A stretch of 64,000 nucleotides of DNA from Sandaracinaceae bacterium (GCA_016706685.1 JADJJE010000001.1:62001-126000); one strand, 5' to 3'; counted from the first letter of the stretch, positions 37,153-46,727 are shown. Numbers and translations are program-made. Notes: a model not told the origin generated them from the sequence alone.

Positions 37153-39198
37153 GTGAAGAGCCGCTACACCGACACCGACGCTGCCGAGTTCATCGCGCGC
37201 TACGCGCACACCCCGGGCTGCAACGAGGACATCGCCCTGCGCGTGTACACCTCGCGCCTGCTGGGCAGCGACGGCGCGCTGGTGCTGCACGGCGGGGGCA
37301 ACACCTCCGTGAAGACCCTGCTGCGCGACGACACCGGCGCCCTGGTGGACGTGCTGTGCGTCAAGGGCAGCGGCTGGGATCTCGACACGCTCGAGCCGCG
37401 CGGGCTGCCCGCCGTGCGCATGGACTCGCTCGTGCGCCTGCGAGAGCGCGACGCGCTGAGCGACGAAGACATGGTCAACGCGCAGCGCACCCGGCTGCTG
37501 GACGCGAGCGCGCCGAACCCCTCGGTGGAGACGCTGCTGCACGCCTTCCTGCCGGCCACGTTCATCGACCACTCGCACGCCGACGCGGTGCTGGCCCTCG
37601 CCAACCAGCCGAACTCGGCCGAACTGTGCCGCGAGGTGTTCGGCGACACGCTCGCCATCGTGCCCTACGTGATGCCCGGCTTCGCGCTGGCGAAGCTGGC
37701 CGCCCAGGTGGCCGCCGCGCACCCGAGCGCCCACGGGCTCGTGTTGCTCAACCACGGCCTCTTCACCTATGGCGCCACCGCGCAAGAGAGCTACGAGCGG
37801 CACATCGCCGCGGTGGACAAGGCCGAGCGCTTCATCGCCACGCGCGTGGCCGCGCTGGGGGACAACGTGGCCCGCAAGGTGCCGAAGCCGCTCGACTACG
37901 CGTGGCTGGCACCCATCCTGCGGGGCGAGCTGTCGGGCCCCGGGGCAGCGCCGCGCTTCGTGTTGGCGCGCCGCACCTCGCCTGCCATCGAGAGCCTGCT
38001 GTCGCGCGGGGACCTCGAAGACCTGGCCACGCGGGGTGTGCCGACTCCGGACCACATCATTCGCACCAAGAACACGCCGCTGGTGCTGCGCCTCTCGGCC
38101 GACATGGACGAGGCCGCGGTGCGCGCGACGTTGCGGGCGGCGCTCGAGGAGTACCGCAAGCGCTACCGCGAGTACGTGGCGCGTGAGTCCAATGCCAAGC
38201 AGCGCACGGTGAAGGCCCTCGACCCGGACCCGCGTGTGTTCCTGATCCCCGGCGTGGGCGTCGTGACCGCAGGCGCCACCCTCACTGCGGCGCGGATCGC
38301 GGGCGACCTGTACGAGCACACGGCGGGCATCCTCGAGAACGCCGAGGCGCTGGGGCACTACCAGCCGCTCCCTGAGCACGAGTTGTTCGACATGGAGTAC
38401 TGGTCGCTCGAGCAGGCCAAGCTGGGCAAGGCGGCCGGGCGCCCGCTCGACGCGCGCGTGGTGTTCATCACCGGCGCGGCCAGTGGCATCGGCGCGGCCT
38501 GCGCACGGCGCTTCCAGAGCCTGGGCGCCAACGTGTTCCTCACCGACCGAGACGCCAGCGCGCTGGCCACCCTGGCCAGCACGCTCCGCGTCCCGCACGC
38601 AGCCTGCGACGTCACCGACGCCACCGCCGTGCAGACCGCGCTCGAGGCATGCATCCACGCGTTCGGCGGCGTGGACGTGGTGGTCAGCAACGCGGGCGTC
38701 GCGCCGCAGGGCCGCATGCACGAGGTGGCGCTGGACACGCTGCGCGGAAGCTTCGAGGTGAACTTCTTCGCCCACCAGCACGTGGCCGCTGCCGCCACGC
38801 GCGTGATGCGCCGCCAGCAGCTGGGCGGGGCGCTGCTCTTCAACGCCAGCAAGGCCGCGTTCAATCCGGGCCCCGACTTCGGGCCCTATGCCATCCCCAA
38901 GGCCGCCGTGGTGGCGCTCATGAAGCAGTACGCGCTCGAGAACGGCGACGCGGGCATCCGCAGCAACGCCGTGAACGCCGACCGCGTGCGCACCGGGTTG
39001 CTGCCCAGAGGCTTCGTGGCCGAGCGAGCCGCGGCCCGTGGCCTCTCCGAGGACGCCTACTTCGTGAGCAACCTGCTGGGCGCCGAGGTGCGCGCCGAGG
39101 ACGTGGCCCAGGTCTTCACGGACCTGGCGTTGGCCGAGCGCACCACCGGCTGCGTGGTCACGGTGGACGGCGGCAACATCGCCGCCGCCCCGCGCTAG
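37153..39198 (+). CDS. Bifunctional class II aldolase / short-chain dehydrogenase
   Basis: A 681-residue fusion starting at a GTG. Residues about 1-400 are a class II aldolase/epimerase-like domain with LHGGGNTSVK, PSVETLLHAFL, FIDHSHADAV (H-x-H metal ligands) and VLLNHGLFTYG. Residues about 425-675 are a classical SDR: glycine motif VVFITGAASGIGAA, NAGVAP, catalytic Ser in LFNASKAAF and YAIPK. This is the layout of the rhamnulose-1-phosphate aldolase/alcohol dehydrogenase (COG3347) family, which splits a sugar phosphate and reduces the aldehyde. No rhamnose operon is nearby. Confidence 0.88.
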   Translation: MKSRYTDTDAAEFIARYAHTPGCNEDIALRVYTSRLLGSDGALVLHGGGNTSVKTLLRDDTGALVDVLCVKGSGWDLDTLEPRGLPAVRMDSLVRLRERDALSDEDMVNAQRTRLLDASAPNPSVETLLHAFLPATFIDHSHADAVLALANQPNSAELCREVFGDTLAIVPYVMPGFALAKLAAQVAAAHPSAHGLVLLNHGLFTYGATAQESYERHIAAVDKAERFIATRVAALGDNVARKVPKPLDYAWLAPILRGELSGPGAAPRFVLARRTSPAIESLLSRGDLEDLATRGVPTPDHIIRTKNTPLVLRLSADMDEAAVRATLRAALEEYRKRYREYVARESNAKQRTVKALDPDPRVFLIPGVGVVTAGATLTAARIAGDLYEHTAGILENAEALGHYQPLPEHELFDMEYWSLEQAKLGKAAGRPLDARVVFITGAASGIGAACARRFQSLGANVFLTDRDASALATLASTLRVPHAACDVTDATAVQTALEACIHAFGGVDVVVSNAGVAPQGRMHEVALDTLRGSFEVNFFAHQHVAAAATRVMRRQQLGGALLFNASKAAFNPGPDFGPYAIPKAAVVALMKQYALENGDAGIRSNAVNADRVRTGLLPRGFVAERAAARGLSEDAYFVSNLLGAEVRAEDVAQVFTDLALAERTTGCVVTVDGGNIAAAPR

Positions 39199-39213
39199 CG
39201 CGTCCGCCCGCGC

Positions 39214-40797
39214 TCACATCGTGGCCATGGCGCTCATCAGCGTGGGCAGCACGTGGCGGCCGAAGTCGATCTCCGGCTCGTAGTGCGTGAACAGCCCGCC
39301 AATGGTCCCGAAGACGCGCGCGATCATCACGAACTCCTCGGGGATGCGCTCGACCGGGTCGGCCTCCGCGGCGGCCAGCACGCGCTTGGCCTCTTCCAGC
39401 ATGTCCTCGGGGCGCCGGAAGCGCAGCGCGCCGCCGCTGGCCTGCGCGTCGCGGAACTCCTTGAGCAGCGTGTCGGCGAACACCAGCAGGGTGTCTGCAC
39501 TGCCGCTGCGGGTGCGGAACCCCAGCGCCTCGAGCTGCGCCACCAGCGTGTCACGGTCCGACACCACGAAGGCCTGCACCAGCTTCAAGTACGCGCGCCG
39601 CGTGTCGGCGTCGATGGCCTTCGAGCAACCAAAGTCGAGCAGCGTGAGGCCGTGCTCGCTGTCGTAGAGCAGGTTGCCCGGGTGCGGGTCCGCCTGGAAG
39701 TGGCCGGCCACCAGGATCTGGCGGACGTACGCCTGGAGCAGCAGCCCCAGCGCCTCGGCCAGCTCGCTCTCGGCCTCCGCGTCGCCACCCAGGGCCCGCG
39801 CTCGCAGGGAGTCGAGCGCGGTGGTCATCTTGATGCCGGGCGCCATCTCGGTGGTGAGCACCCGCGCGCTCGAGTGCGAAGCCACGGGCCGCGGCGCCGA
39901 GATGCGCGCGTCGTTGGCGAAGAACTCGGCGGCGCGGGCGGTGTGCTGCAGCTCCGCGGCGTAGTCGAGCTCACCGCGGATGAGGGCGCGCACTTCACCG
40001 ATGATCGTGTCGTAGTCGGTGGGCGGCAGCATGGCCTTCATGCCGTCCAGGAACATGACCAGGAGGTCCATGTCGAGCTCCACGGTGGCGTCCACGCCGG
40101 GGCGCTGCACCTTCACCGCGACCGCGCGTCCGTCGCGCAGCACGGCCCGGTGCACCTGCCCGATGCTGGCGGCGGCGAGGGGCTCGCGCTCGAACGACGC
40201 GAAGAGTTCTTCCACGGGGGCACCGAGCTCGCGCTCGACCACTGCGAGGATCTCCTCACTCGGCACGGGCGGCGCCGCGTCTTGCAGACACGCCAGGGTC
40301 TCCACCCACACGCTGGGCAGCAGGTCCGGACGCGCAGAGAGCAGCTGGCCCACCTTCAAGAACGCACCGCCCTGCTCCATGCAGAGGTCACGGAAGCGGA
40401 TGGCGTTCTTGCCGTGCAGCTTCTGCAACGAGCGCTGAGCGCTGCTGCGTGTGGTGAACGCCGCGCGGGTCAGGTGCCAGCGGTAGCCCGACGCGATCTT
40501 GGTGAGCACCCAGCCACACTGCGTGGCGCGGGCGAGACGGGCGTGGAGCGAAGCGAGCTCGTCGCGGCGCTCCTGCATCGCGAGCAGGTCTTGGCGAGCG
40601 GCGGCGGCCCACTCGGCGGCGAGGCCACGGGCCTCCCAGGCGGTCTGCTCGACGACACGGAGCACGGCGTCCACCACGGTGAGCCAGGCGCGGAGTTCCT
40701 GCGCGGCTGCGGCCGAGGCCGACGGCGAAGCGAAGGGGCTGCTCGGGCGCGGCGTGCGGGAGTGGGCGTGGGCATCCGATGAGGTCTGGGTCTGCAT
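39214..40797 (-). CDS. ABC1/UbiB-family (ADCK-like) kinase
   Basis: A 527-residue protein. Residues about 1-110 are Ala/Arg-rich and helical. Then come the UbiB markers: FLKVGQLLSARPDLLP (KxGQ motif), an A-rich loop (PLAAASIGQVHRA), VAVKVQRPG (catalytic Lys), QADPHPGNLL and LLDFGCSKA. These unusual protein-kinase-like ATPases support quinone or lipid processes. A C-terminal membrane anchor is not obvious. The ATG at 40797 has GGAG just upstream. The promoter region carries a cluster of TGTNACA repeats. Confidence 0.85.
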   Translation of the reverse strand: MQTQTSSDAHAHSRTPRPSSPFASPSASAAAAQELRAWLTVVDAVLRVVEQTAWEARGLAAEWAAAARQDLLAMQERRDELASLHARLARATQCGWVLTKIASGYRWHLTRAAFTTRSSAQRSLQKLHGKNAIRFRDLCMEQGGAFLKVGQLLSARPDLLPSVWVETLACLQDAAPPVPSEEILAVVERELGAPVEELFASFEREPLAAASIGQVHRAVLRDGRAVAVKVQRPGVDATVELDMDLLVMFLDGMKAMLPPTDYDTIIGEVRALIRGELDYAAELQHTARAAEFFANDARISAPRPVASHSSARVLTTEMAPGIKMTTALDSLRARALGGDAEAESELAEALGLLLQAYVRQILVAGHFQADPHPGNLLYDSEHGLTLLDFGCSKAIDADTRRAYLKLVQAFVVSDRDTLVAQLEALGFRTRSGSADTLLVFADTLLKEFRDAQASGGALRFRRPEDMLEEAKRVLAAAEADPVERIPEEFVMIARVFGTIGGLFTHYEPEIDFGRHVLPTLMSAMATM

Positions 40798-40808
40798 GAC
40801 AATCTCCG

Positions 40809-40903
40809 TGTTACAACGTGTGACACAGCTATCGTGCCACAGCGTGACACACGAGCAAGAGATTTTTGTATCACATCGGCGATTTTGTGACACGCGGTGT
40901 GAC
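40809..40903. promoter_or_regulatory. Cluster of TGTNACA-like repeats between kinase and GGDEF genes
   Basis: Within 95 bases there are TGTTACA (40809-40815), TGTGACA (40819-40825), TGCCACA (40835-40841), GTGACA (40844-40849), TGTATCACA (40867-40875), TGTGACA (40886-40892) and TGTGAC (40898-40903). Spacings between motif starts are 10, 16, 9, 23, 19 and 12 bases. The region also has A/T tracts (ATTTTTG, GATTTTG) that are rare here. The pattern suggests an array of operator sites for one regulator controlling the divergent kinase and/or cyclase genes. Confidence 0.55.
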
Positions 40904-40974
40904 GAGACCCCGCCGGACCTCGGCTCCCAATCCCCTCCCCCTGCGGCCAGAAGATCCGATAGGCTGGAAGACCA

Positions 40975-41946
40975 GTGACTGACACCACGCCCGGCCGGCC
41001 CCTGATCCTCGTCGTGGACGACGACCGCGTCACGCGGGAGTTCGTTGGTGGTCTGCTGCGCGGCAACGGCTACACGGTCGAGATCGCAGAGCACGGCCAA
41101 GCCGCGGTGGACCGCCTGGCCAAGGGCGGCGTGGACCTCATCCTCCTGGACATCATCATGCCGGGCCTGTCGGGCGTGGACACCTGCCGCCTGCTCAAGA
41201 CCATGACGCAAGAGGCGTTCGTGCCGGTCATGCTGGTGACCGCAAAGTCGGACCTCGACAGCCGCGTCGAGGGGCTGCGCATCGGCGCCGACGACTACGT
41301 GTGCAAGCCCTTCGACGAGCGCGAGCTGCTGGCGCGCGTGAGCAACATGCTGCGCCTGAAGCAGATGCACGACGACGTGACGCTGGCCAAGGCGCGCCTC
41401 GAGAAGCTGGCCGTGCAAGACGAGCTCACGGGGCTCTACAACTACCGCTACCTGCACACGCGCCTCAACGAAGAGTTCAAGCGCGCCGAGCGCTATCGAG
41501 ACCCGCTCGCGTGCGCCATGATCGACATCGATCACTTCAAGGGCTTCAACGACAGCTTCGGGCACCACGTGGGCGACCGTGTGCTGGCCGAGGTGGCGGC
41601 GCGCCTGCGCAAGGCCGTGCGCGAGATCGACGTGGTGGCGCGCTATGGGGGCGAGGAGTTCCTGCTGGTGCTCCCGAGCACGCACTTCACTGGGGCGCTC
41701 ACCGTCGCGGACCGGGTGTGGCGCAGCGTGGGTGGAGAGGCCGTCATGATCGATGGTCAGGCCTACCCCGTGACCATCTCGGTGGGCGTGGCGCTCTACC
41801 CGAGCCGCGACGTGAAGAGCAAGGACCAGCTCATCAAGGCAGCGGACCGCGCGCTCTACCAAGCCAAGGACGACGGACGCGACAGGATCTGCGTCTTTCA
41901 GCACCAGGGATACATCTACAGACCAGCCTCGCCCCCCGAGGCCTGA
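40975..41946 (+). CDS. PleD-like response regulator with diguanylate cyclase domain
   Basis: A 323-residue protein starting at a GTG. Residues about 10-125 form a receiver domain with D15-D16-D17, phospho-acceptor D59 (LILLDIIMPG) and the VCKPF Lys. Residues about 145-310 form a GGDEF domain with the active-site GGEEF at 225-229. The inhibitory RxxD site is present as R216-E-I-D219, five residues before it, so c-di-GMP product inhibition is likely. It makes c-di-GMP when phosphorylated; no sensor kinase is adjacent. The carbonic anhydrase gene follows by 14 bases. Confidence 0.93.
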   Translation: MTDTTPGRPLILVVDDDRVTREFVGGLLRGNGYTVEIAEHGQAAVDRLAKGGVDLILLDIIMPGLSGVDTCRLLKTMTQEAFVPVMLVTAKSDLDSRVEGLRIGADDYVCKPFDERELLARVSNMLRLKQMHDDVTLAKARLEKLAVQDELTGLYNYRYLHTRLNEEFKRAERYRDPLACAMIDIDHFKGFNDSFGHHVGDRVLAEVAARLRKAVREIDVVARYGGEEFLLVLPSTHFTGALTVADRVWRSVGGEAVMIDGQAYPVTISVGVALYPSRDVKSKDQLIKAADRALYQAKDDGRDRICVFQHQGYIYRPASPPEA

Positions 41947-41960
41947 CGAGGAGGACAGCG

Positions 41961-42599
41961 TTGCCCAAGGAAATGTACGACCGGGTCTTTGCCGCGAATC
42001 GCGCGTGGGTGGAGGAGATGAAGGCGGGTTCGCCGGACTACTTCGAGAAGCTCGCCAAAGACCAGACGCCGGAGTTCCTCTACATCGGGTGCTCCGACAG
42101 CCGCGTCCCGGCCAACCAGATCATGGGCCTCGAGCCCGGCGAAGTGTTCGTGCACCGCAACATCGCCAACTGCGTTCCCAACACCGACGTCAACTCGCAC
42201 TCGGTCATCCAGTACGCGGTGGAGGCGCTGAAGGTGAAGCACATCATCGTGTGCGGTCACTATGGGTGCGGCGGCGTGAAGGCGGCCATGCAGCCGAAGG
42301 ACCTCGGCCTGATGAACGGCTGGCTGCGCGAGATCCGCGACGTCTACCGCATCCATCGCTCCGAGCTGACGAACATCAAGGACGAAGAAGCCCGCTTCCG
42401 TCGGCTGGTGGAGCTGAACGTGCAGGAGCAGTGCATCCACGTCATCAAGACGGCCTGCGTCCAGAAGGCCTACAAAGAAGGCGGGATGCCCATCGTCCAC
42501 GGTTGGGTGTTCGACCTGAAGAACGGCCTGCTGAAGGACCTGGACATCCCGTTCGAGAAGATCCTCGACGACATCCGCGAGATCTATCGTCTGGTCTGA
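41961..42599 (+). CDS. can: Beta-class carbonic anhydrase
   Basis: A 212-residue enzyme that interconverts CO2 and bicarbonate. Zinc ligands are C44, H100 and C103 (GCSDSR and CGHYGCGG); D46-R48 is the catalytic dyad. The start is set at the TTG at 41961 because GAGGAGGACAGCG gives an ideal ribosome site; the ATG at 41973 would be 18 bases from it. It lies 14 bases after the GGDEF gene, so the two are probably cotranscribed. Confidence 0.92.
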   Translation: MPKEMYDRVFAANRAWVEEMKAGSPDYFEKLAKDQTPEFLYIGCSDSRVPANQIMGLEPGEVFVHRNIANCVPNTDVNSHSVIQYAVEALKVKHIIVCGHYGCGGVKAAMQPKDLGLMNGWLREIRDVYRIHRSELTNIKDEEARFRRLVELNVQEQCIHVIKTACVQKAYKEGGMPIVHGWVFDLKNGLLKDLDIPFEKILDDIREIYRLV

Positions 42600-42602
42600 G
42601 GC

Positions 42603-43343
42603 CTAGCCGGACACCTTGACCCACGGGGTGCTGCGTCGACGCTCCACGGCAGTGACGGCCAGCACGTCGGCGGCCTCGTTGAGCGGGACGCCGGCGTGGC
42701 CCTTCACGTAGTGGAGGGAGACGGTAGCGATGCGCGCCATCGCGGCCTTGCACGCGGCGACCAGCTCTTGGTTGGCCTTGGCCTTCCAGCCCTGCTGCAG
42801 CACCCCGATGGAGTAGGTGGAGTCCGTGTAGATGCGCAGCGGGCGCGACTTGTCCGGCGTCTGCTCGCACGCGCGCAACACGCCCGTGAGCTCGCCGATG
42901 TTGTTGGTGCCCTGCCCGAGGTACTCGCTGAGTTCCCAGCGCACGTCATCGTACAGAACGATGACCCCGACCCCGGCGGGCCCGGGATTGCCGCTGCAAG
43001 CACCATCGCAGTACGCCAGCACCTCGCCCGGTTGGGGCCGCATGGGGGGCGCGCCGCTGGACGCGGTAGCCCGCTTCGCTGGAGTGCGGGTGGCAGCCGC
43101 GGGCTTCTTGGCCGCCCCCGGTGCGCTGGGCGCGCTCGGGAGGAGGGCCGCGCAGTGGTCGTCGGGCAGCAGCGCCGTGTCGCCGGGGATGGCCTCGAGG
43201 TTGCGGAGCGAGGCGTGGTACGCCTTGCCGTCCCGTGGGCTGTAGCGGATCTCGACGCGGCCGCCCTCGTCGATGAAGGAGCCGTCCGCAGCACAGCGGG
43301 CCAACACGCGCTTGCCGCGCAGGTTCATGGGCCGAAAGGGCAT
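42603..43343 (-). CDS. rnhA: Ribonuclease HI with N-terminal extension
   Basis: A 246-residue protein. The C-terminal 140 residues are RNase HI: D in YCDGACSGNPGP, E in NIGELTGVL, D in IYTDSTYSI and the late NEAADVLA. It degrades RNA in RNA-DNA hybrids. An extra N-terminal domain of about 70 residues (RYSPRDGKAYHASLRNLEAI) precedes an Ala/Pro/Lys linker. It is unlike the hybrid-binding domain of eukaryotic RNase H and is unknown. The start at 43343 is preferred; 43328 is possible. It is convergent with the carbonic anhydrase gene. Confidence 0.88.
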   Translation of the reverse strand: MPFRPMNLRGKRVLARCAADGSFIDEGGRVEIRYSPRDGKAYHASLRNLEAIPGDTALLPDDHCAALLPSAPSAPGAAKKPAAATRTPAKRATASSGAPPMRPQPGEVLAYCDGACSGNPGPAGVGVIVLYDDVRWELSEYLGQGTNNIGELTGVLRACEQTPDKSRPLRIYTDSTYSIGVLQQGWKAKANQELVAACKAAMARIATVSLHYVKGHAGVPLNEAADVLAVTAVERRRSTPWVKVSG

Positions 43344-43402
43344 GGGGCGCAGATAGCACGGACGGCTCGCCAAGCCCCACGGGACCCACTACCCTGCGCG
43401 CC

Positions 43403-44557
43403 GTGAACCTGATTGGACAACGAGCAGCGCTCGCCTCGCTCGCCGTACTCGGCATCGCGGGTGGGCTCATCTACTACACCTCGCGCGACCTGTCGCTCCC
43501 CGAGCAGACCATGGACACGGCCCCAGCGGGCACACGCGCCCTGCTGCGCATGGACGTCCCGGCCGTGCGCCGCTCCATCTTCTACCAGAAGCTGGTGGTG
43601 GAGGCGGGCCGCGACTCCGGGCACCGCGCCCTGGTGGAGCGCTGCGGGTTCGATCCGCTCGACCAGCTCGAAGACTTGGTCATCTTCGTCGCGGGCGACA
43701 GCGCCGAGCTCGAGCGCACCGGCGTCATCGGGCGCGGGCCCTTCGAGCACGAGCGCGTGGCCGAGTGCCTGCGGCAAGCCGCCGCGGAGAGCGAGTCCAC
43801 CCTCGAGCGCACGGAAGTGGAAGAGCTGCCTGCGGTCAAGATCGGCCGTGGCGAGGGCGTGATGGCCTTCATCGGCCGGCGCGGGCTGGCATGGGGCCAG
43901 CGCGAGACGGTGGTCTCCGTCATTCGCGCGGTGCGCGGCGAGGGTGGCCGCGCCTCCGAGGACGAGCTGCTGAACCGCCTCTACAACACCATCGGTCGTG
44001 ACCGTGAGGTGGTCATCGTCTCGCACATCCCGGAGCCGTGGATCCCCGCGCTGCGCCAGCTGGCACAGAGCCGCGGCGAGGACGTGGCCCGCATGGCCGA
44101 GCCCTTCTTCGCCACCAAGGCGATCGGCCTCGGAGCGCGCGTCAGCGTGGGGCTCGCCATCGGCGCGCTCTTCTCCATGCGTGACGCGGAGTCGGCCGAG
44201 ATCCTGACGCGCACGCTGCGCGCCGAGCTGGAGACGCTCATGGCCCAGCCCATCATCAACATGAGCCCCATCGGGCCTGCCCTCCGGCGCATCAACGTGA
44301 ACCAGTCCGGGGTGGACGTGAACATTGCGTTCGACCTGCAGCAAGAGCGCGTGGAGAACCTGTTCAGCTTGGCCGAGCGCTTCGGCGTGACCGGCGGCGG
44401 CCCGGGCGCCCCGCCCCCGCCGCCAGGCCCGCTCGTGGGCCCGGGTGGGACGTTCTCTCCCACATCGCCCACGCCCCCCGCGTCGCTGCCCGCGCCCTCG
44501 GCGGACCCGGCTGCGCCAAGCCCAGCCGGCGCCACCGAAGCGCCCGCGGCGCCCTGA
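43403..44557 (+). CDS. Membrane-anchored protein of unknown function
   Basis: A 384-residue protein starting at a GTG. One N-terminal membrane segment (residues about 8-26) is followed by a periplasmic-type domain with RALLRMDVPAVRRSIFYQKL and GFDPLDQLEDLVIFVA, a pattern also faintly seen in the lipoprotein at 3043-5232. The C-terminal 60 residues are Pro/Ala/Gly-rich (GAPPPPPGPLVGPGG), probably disordered and able to span peptidoglycan. No catalytic motif is seen. It opens a run of plus-strand genes up to msrA. Confidence 0.65.
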   Translation: MNLIGQRAALASLAVLGIAGGLIYYTSRDLSLPEQTMDTAPAGTRALLRMDVPAVRRSIFYQKLVVEAGRDSGHRALVERCGFDPLDQLEDLVIFVAGDSAELERTGVIGRGPFEHERVAECLRQAAAESESTLERTEVEELPAVKIGRGEGVMAFIGRRGLAWGQRETVVSVIRAVRGEGGRASEDELLNRLYNTIGRDREVVIVSHIPEPWIPALRQLAQSRGEDVARMAEPFFATKAIGLGARVSVGLAIGALFSMRDAESAEILTRTLRAELETLMAQPIINMSPIGPALRRINVNQSGVDVNIAFDLQQERVENLFSLAERFGVTGGGPGAPPPPPGPLVGPGGTFSPTSPTPPASLPAPSADPAAPSPAGATEAPAAP

Positions 44558-44591
44558 CACGCCCGAGCCGGGTGCTATCACCCTCGCCTCC

Positions 44592-45767
44592 ATGACCACG
44601 CTCGACAAGATCGCCGAAGAAGTGCGCGCCCATGCGCAGCGTCCCGCGCTGGCTGCGCTGGCGGCCAACCTGCTGGCTCGGCTCGCGGAGTCGGAGCTGC
44701 GCCACCTGAGCTCCGAGGTGGTGGGCCAGCGCATCCGCGAGGCGGGCCTCTCGCGCGAGGACGCGAGCTTCCCCTCCGGCAACCTTTTCGAGATCCTCGA
44801 GCGTGGCCCCGAGTCCGACGTGGACCACGCGCTGGTGGCCGCGCTAGCCGTCACGCACTGGGTGGATCTCCTCGGAGCCCGGCGTGCCGAGGTCATGGAC
44901 GCCTGGACGGACCGGGCGCTCTGGCTGGCCACGCACACGCGCTACCCCGTGTTTGCCTGCGTGGACCGCTTGCTGGAGAGCCACGCGGCGGACGCATACT
45001 GGGAGAAGGTGGGAGCGCGGCTGCTGCTGGCCCGCGCCGAGACGCCGGCCGACGCCGCCCGTGCCGCGGCTTGGTGCGCCGCGCTGCGGGCCTCCACGTC
45101 CACCGAGTCGAGCCGCATCCTCGCACGGGTGGGGGAGGAGGCGGCCGACAGCGCGGTGGGCTCCATGGCGGCTCCGCAGGCTTCGGGCGGCGCGGGCGCA
45201 CACTCCGTGAAGGGCCGCGCGGGGCATGCTCCTCCCGGAGGCTTCCGCGGGGTGCTGCGGCTCATCAGCGGGTGGGCCTTGCTGGAGTGGCTGGTGCGCG
45301 CGCTGGCCTTCGTGGTCACGCTGCGCCGCGAGGTCACCGTGCAGCTCGGCGGCGCCGGGCTCGAGGTGTTGGCCAGCACGCGGCTGTTCGGCCGCGAGGT
45401 GCGCAGCGCGCGCGCCACGTATCCCCTCCGCAGCGTGCGGGCCGCGTCCCGCGAGGTGCGCTACCCGCGCGCTCACCTGCTGGTGGGCGCCGTGGCGTTG
45501 GGAGCCAGCCTGTTGGTGGGCGGTCTGTGGGTGGCCGAGGGCGTGCGCACCGGCGAGACCTACCTGCTCATGGCCGGCGGCGCGCTCATCGTGGGGGGTG
45601 CGCTGCTGGACCTCCTGCTGGGCGTGCTGCCTTTCGGCCGGCGTGGCCGCGTGGCGCTCCGCCTCCATGCCGACAGCGCGCGCGTCGCGCTGGTGGGTGC
45701 AGAGGAAGCCCGAGTGGATGCCTTCCTGCGCGAGCTGGAGCGGCGCCTGGTGGGCGCTGGGGAGTAG
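44592..45767 (+). CDS. Helical protein with C-terminal membrane segments, unknown function
   Basis: A 391-residue protein. Residues 1-185 are Ala-rich and helical. Then a Gly/Ser linker, and from about residue 215 hydrophobic segments (LLEWLVRALAFVVTL, LLVGAVALGASLLVGGLWVA, LLMAGGALIVGGALLDLLLG) separated by basic strands. It could be a membrane-attached stress or scaffold protein. It starts 34 bases after the previous gene and ends 3 bases before mepA. Confidence 0.6.
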   Translation: MTTLDKIAEEVRAHAQRPALAALAANLLARLAESELRHLSSEVVGQRIREAGLSREDASFPSGNLFEILERGPESDVDHALVAALAVTHWVDLLGARRAEVMDAWTDRALWLATHTRYPVFACVDRLLESHAADAYWEKVGARLLLARAETPADAARAAAWCAALRASTSTESSRILARVGEEAADSAVGSMAAPQASGGAGAHSVKGRAGHAPPGGFRGVLRLISGWALLEWLVRALAFVVTLRREVTVQLGGAGLEVLASTRLFGREVRSARATYPLRSVRAASREVRYPRAHLLVGAVALGASLLVGGLWVAEGVRTGETYLLMAGGALIVGGALLDLLLGVLPFGRRGRVALRLHADSARVALVGAEEARVDAFLRELERRLVGAGE

Positions 45768-45770
45768 GCC

Positions 45771-46643
45771 ATGGTGCGACGTCTGCGCGTGGGCGGCCGA
45801 TCCATCTTCGCCCTGACGCTGACGCTGGTGGCCTGCATGCCGCCGCACGCACCGGTGGACGAGAGCTTTTCGTTCGGCACCACCTCCGATGGCGTTCTGG
45901 TGCGCGGCGCCTCGCTGCCCGATCGCGGCCCGGGCTTCGTGCGGGCACGGCCTGGTGAGGCCACCCGCGCGGGCACTCGGGAGCTGGTCGCCACGCTGCA
46001 GCGAGCTGCCGCCCATGTGGACGCGGCGCACCCGGGTGGTGCGCCGTTGCGGATCGGTGACCTGTCGTCGCCGCACGGCGGGCGCCACGACCGGCACGGC
46101 AGCCACCGGGCGGGACGTGACGCCGACGTCATCTTCTATGCGACCGACGCCGCCGGGACGCCCACGCGTGGGCGTGGCTGGCTGGCCTACGACCGCTTCG
46201 GCGCCGCACGCGAGCCGCTCGAGGGTGGACGCCCGGGGCGCGTGTTCTTCTTCGACGACGCCCGCAACTGGGCGTTCGTGCGCGCGCTGCTGCTGGACCC
46301 CGCCGCGCGGGTGCAGTGGCTGTTCGTATCGAGCGGGGTGAAGGCGCGCCTGCTGCGCTACGCGTCCGTGCACGAGCCGGAGCGTGAGGCGGTCTATCGC
46401 GCTCGCGAGGTGCTGCACCAGCCGAGCCGCGGGAACCCGCACGCTGACCACTTCCACGTGCGCATCGCGTGCGGGCTGCGGGAACGGGCGCTGGGGTGCC
46501 AAGACTGGGGCCCCGAGTGGCCCTGGCTGCGGCAAGGCGACGTGCACGACGCCCCTGACGCGCGCCCGGCGTGGACCGACGAGGGGCTGGTGGACGCGCT
46601 CATGGGTGTAGATGCATCTCCTGAAACGACCGACACAGAATGA
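45771..46643 (+). CDS. mepA: Penicillin-insensitive murein endopeptidase, lipoprotein
   Basis: A 290-residue MepA-type (LAS family) zinc endopeptidase that cuts peptide cross-bridges of peptidoglycan. It has a lipoprotein signal (LTLVAC, Cys22), S111-H112-x-x-G115-x-D117-x-D119 (GSHRAGRDADVIFY) and HADHFHVRIACG near residue 220. These supply the zinc ligands and active-site His. It is next to a SPOR-domain gene and not far from a PBP gene, so a cell-wall role is well supported. Confidence 0.88.
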   Translation: MVRRLRVGGRSIFALTLTLVACMPPHAPVDESFSFGTTSDGVLVRGASLPDRGPGFVRARPGEATRAGTRELVATLQRAAAHVDAAHPGGAPLRIGDLSSPHGGRHDRHGSHRAGRDADVIFYATDAAGTPTRGRGWLAYDRFGAAREPLEGGRPGRVFFFDDARNWAFVRALLLDPAARVQWLFVSSGVKARLLRYASVHEPEREAVYRAREVLHQPSRGNPHADHFHVRIACGLRERALGCQDWGPEWPWLRQGDVHDAPDARPAWTDEGLVDALMGVDASPETTDTE

Positions 46644-46727
46644 CACGTAGTTTTTTTGCGCACATGTGTTGATGTGTCCTACATCATCTCCTACGGCACC
46701 ACACGGGGCCGGGAAGGCAGGCAGAAC

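Noticed and set aside
40470..41066. Extended reading of the kinase gene upstream of 40797 and other long minus-strand frames through 40800-41904
   Set aside because: They cross the TGTNACA-repeat leader and the GGDEF gene in antisense; composition is Arg/His-rich, as expected for a shadow frame of a GC-rich gene.
46648..46660. Seven-T run after mepA as an intrinsic terminator
   Set aside because: No stem of useful strength precedes it; it may instead be part of a promoter for the SPOR gene.
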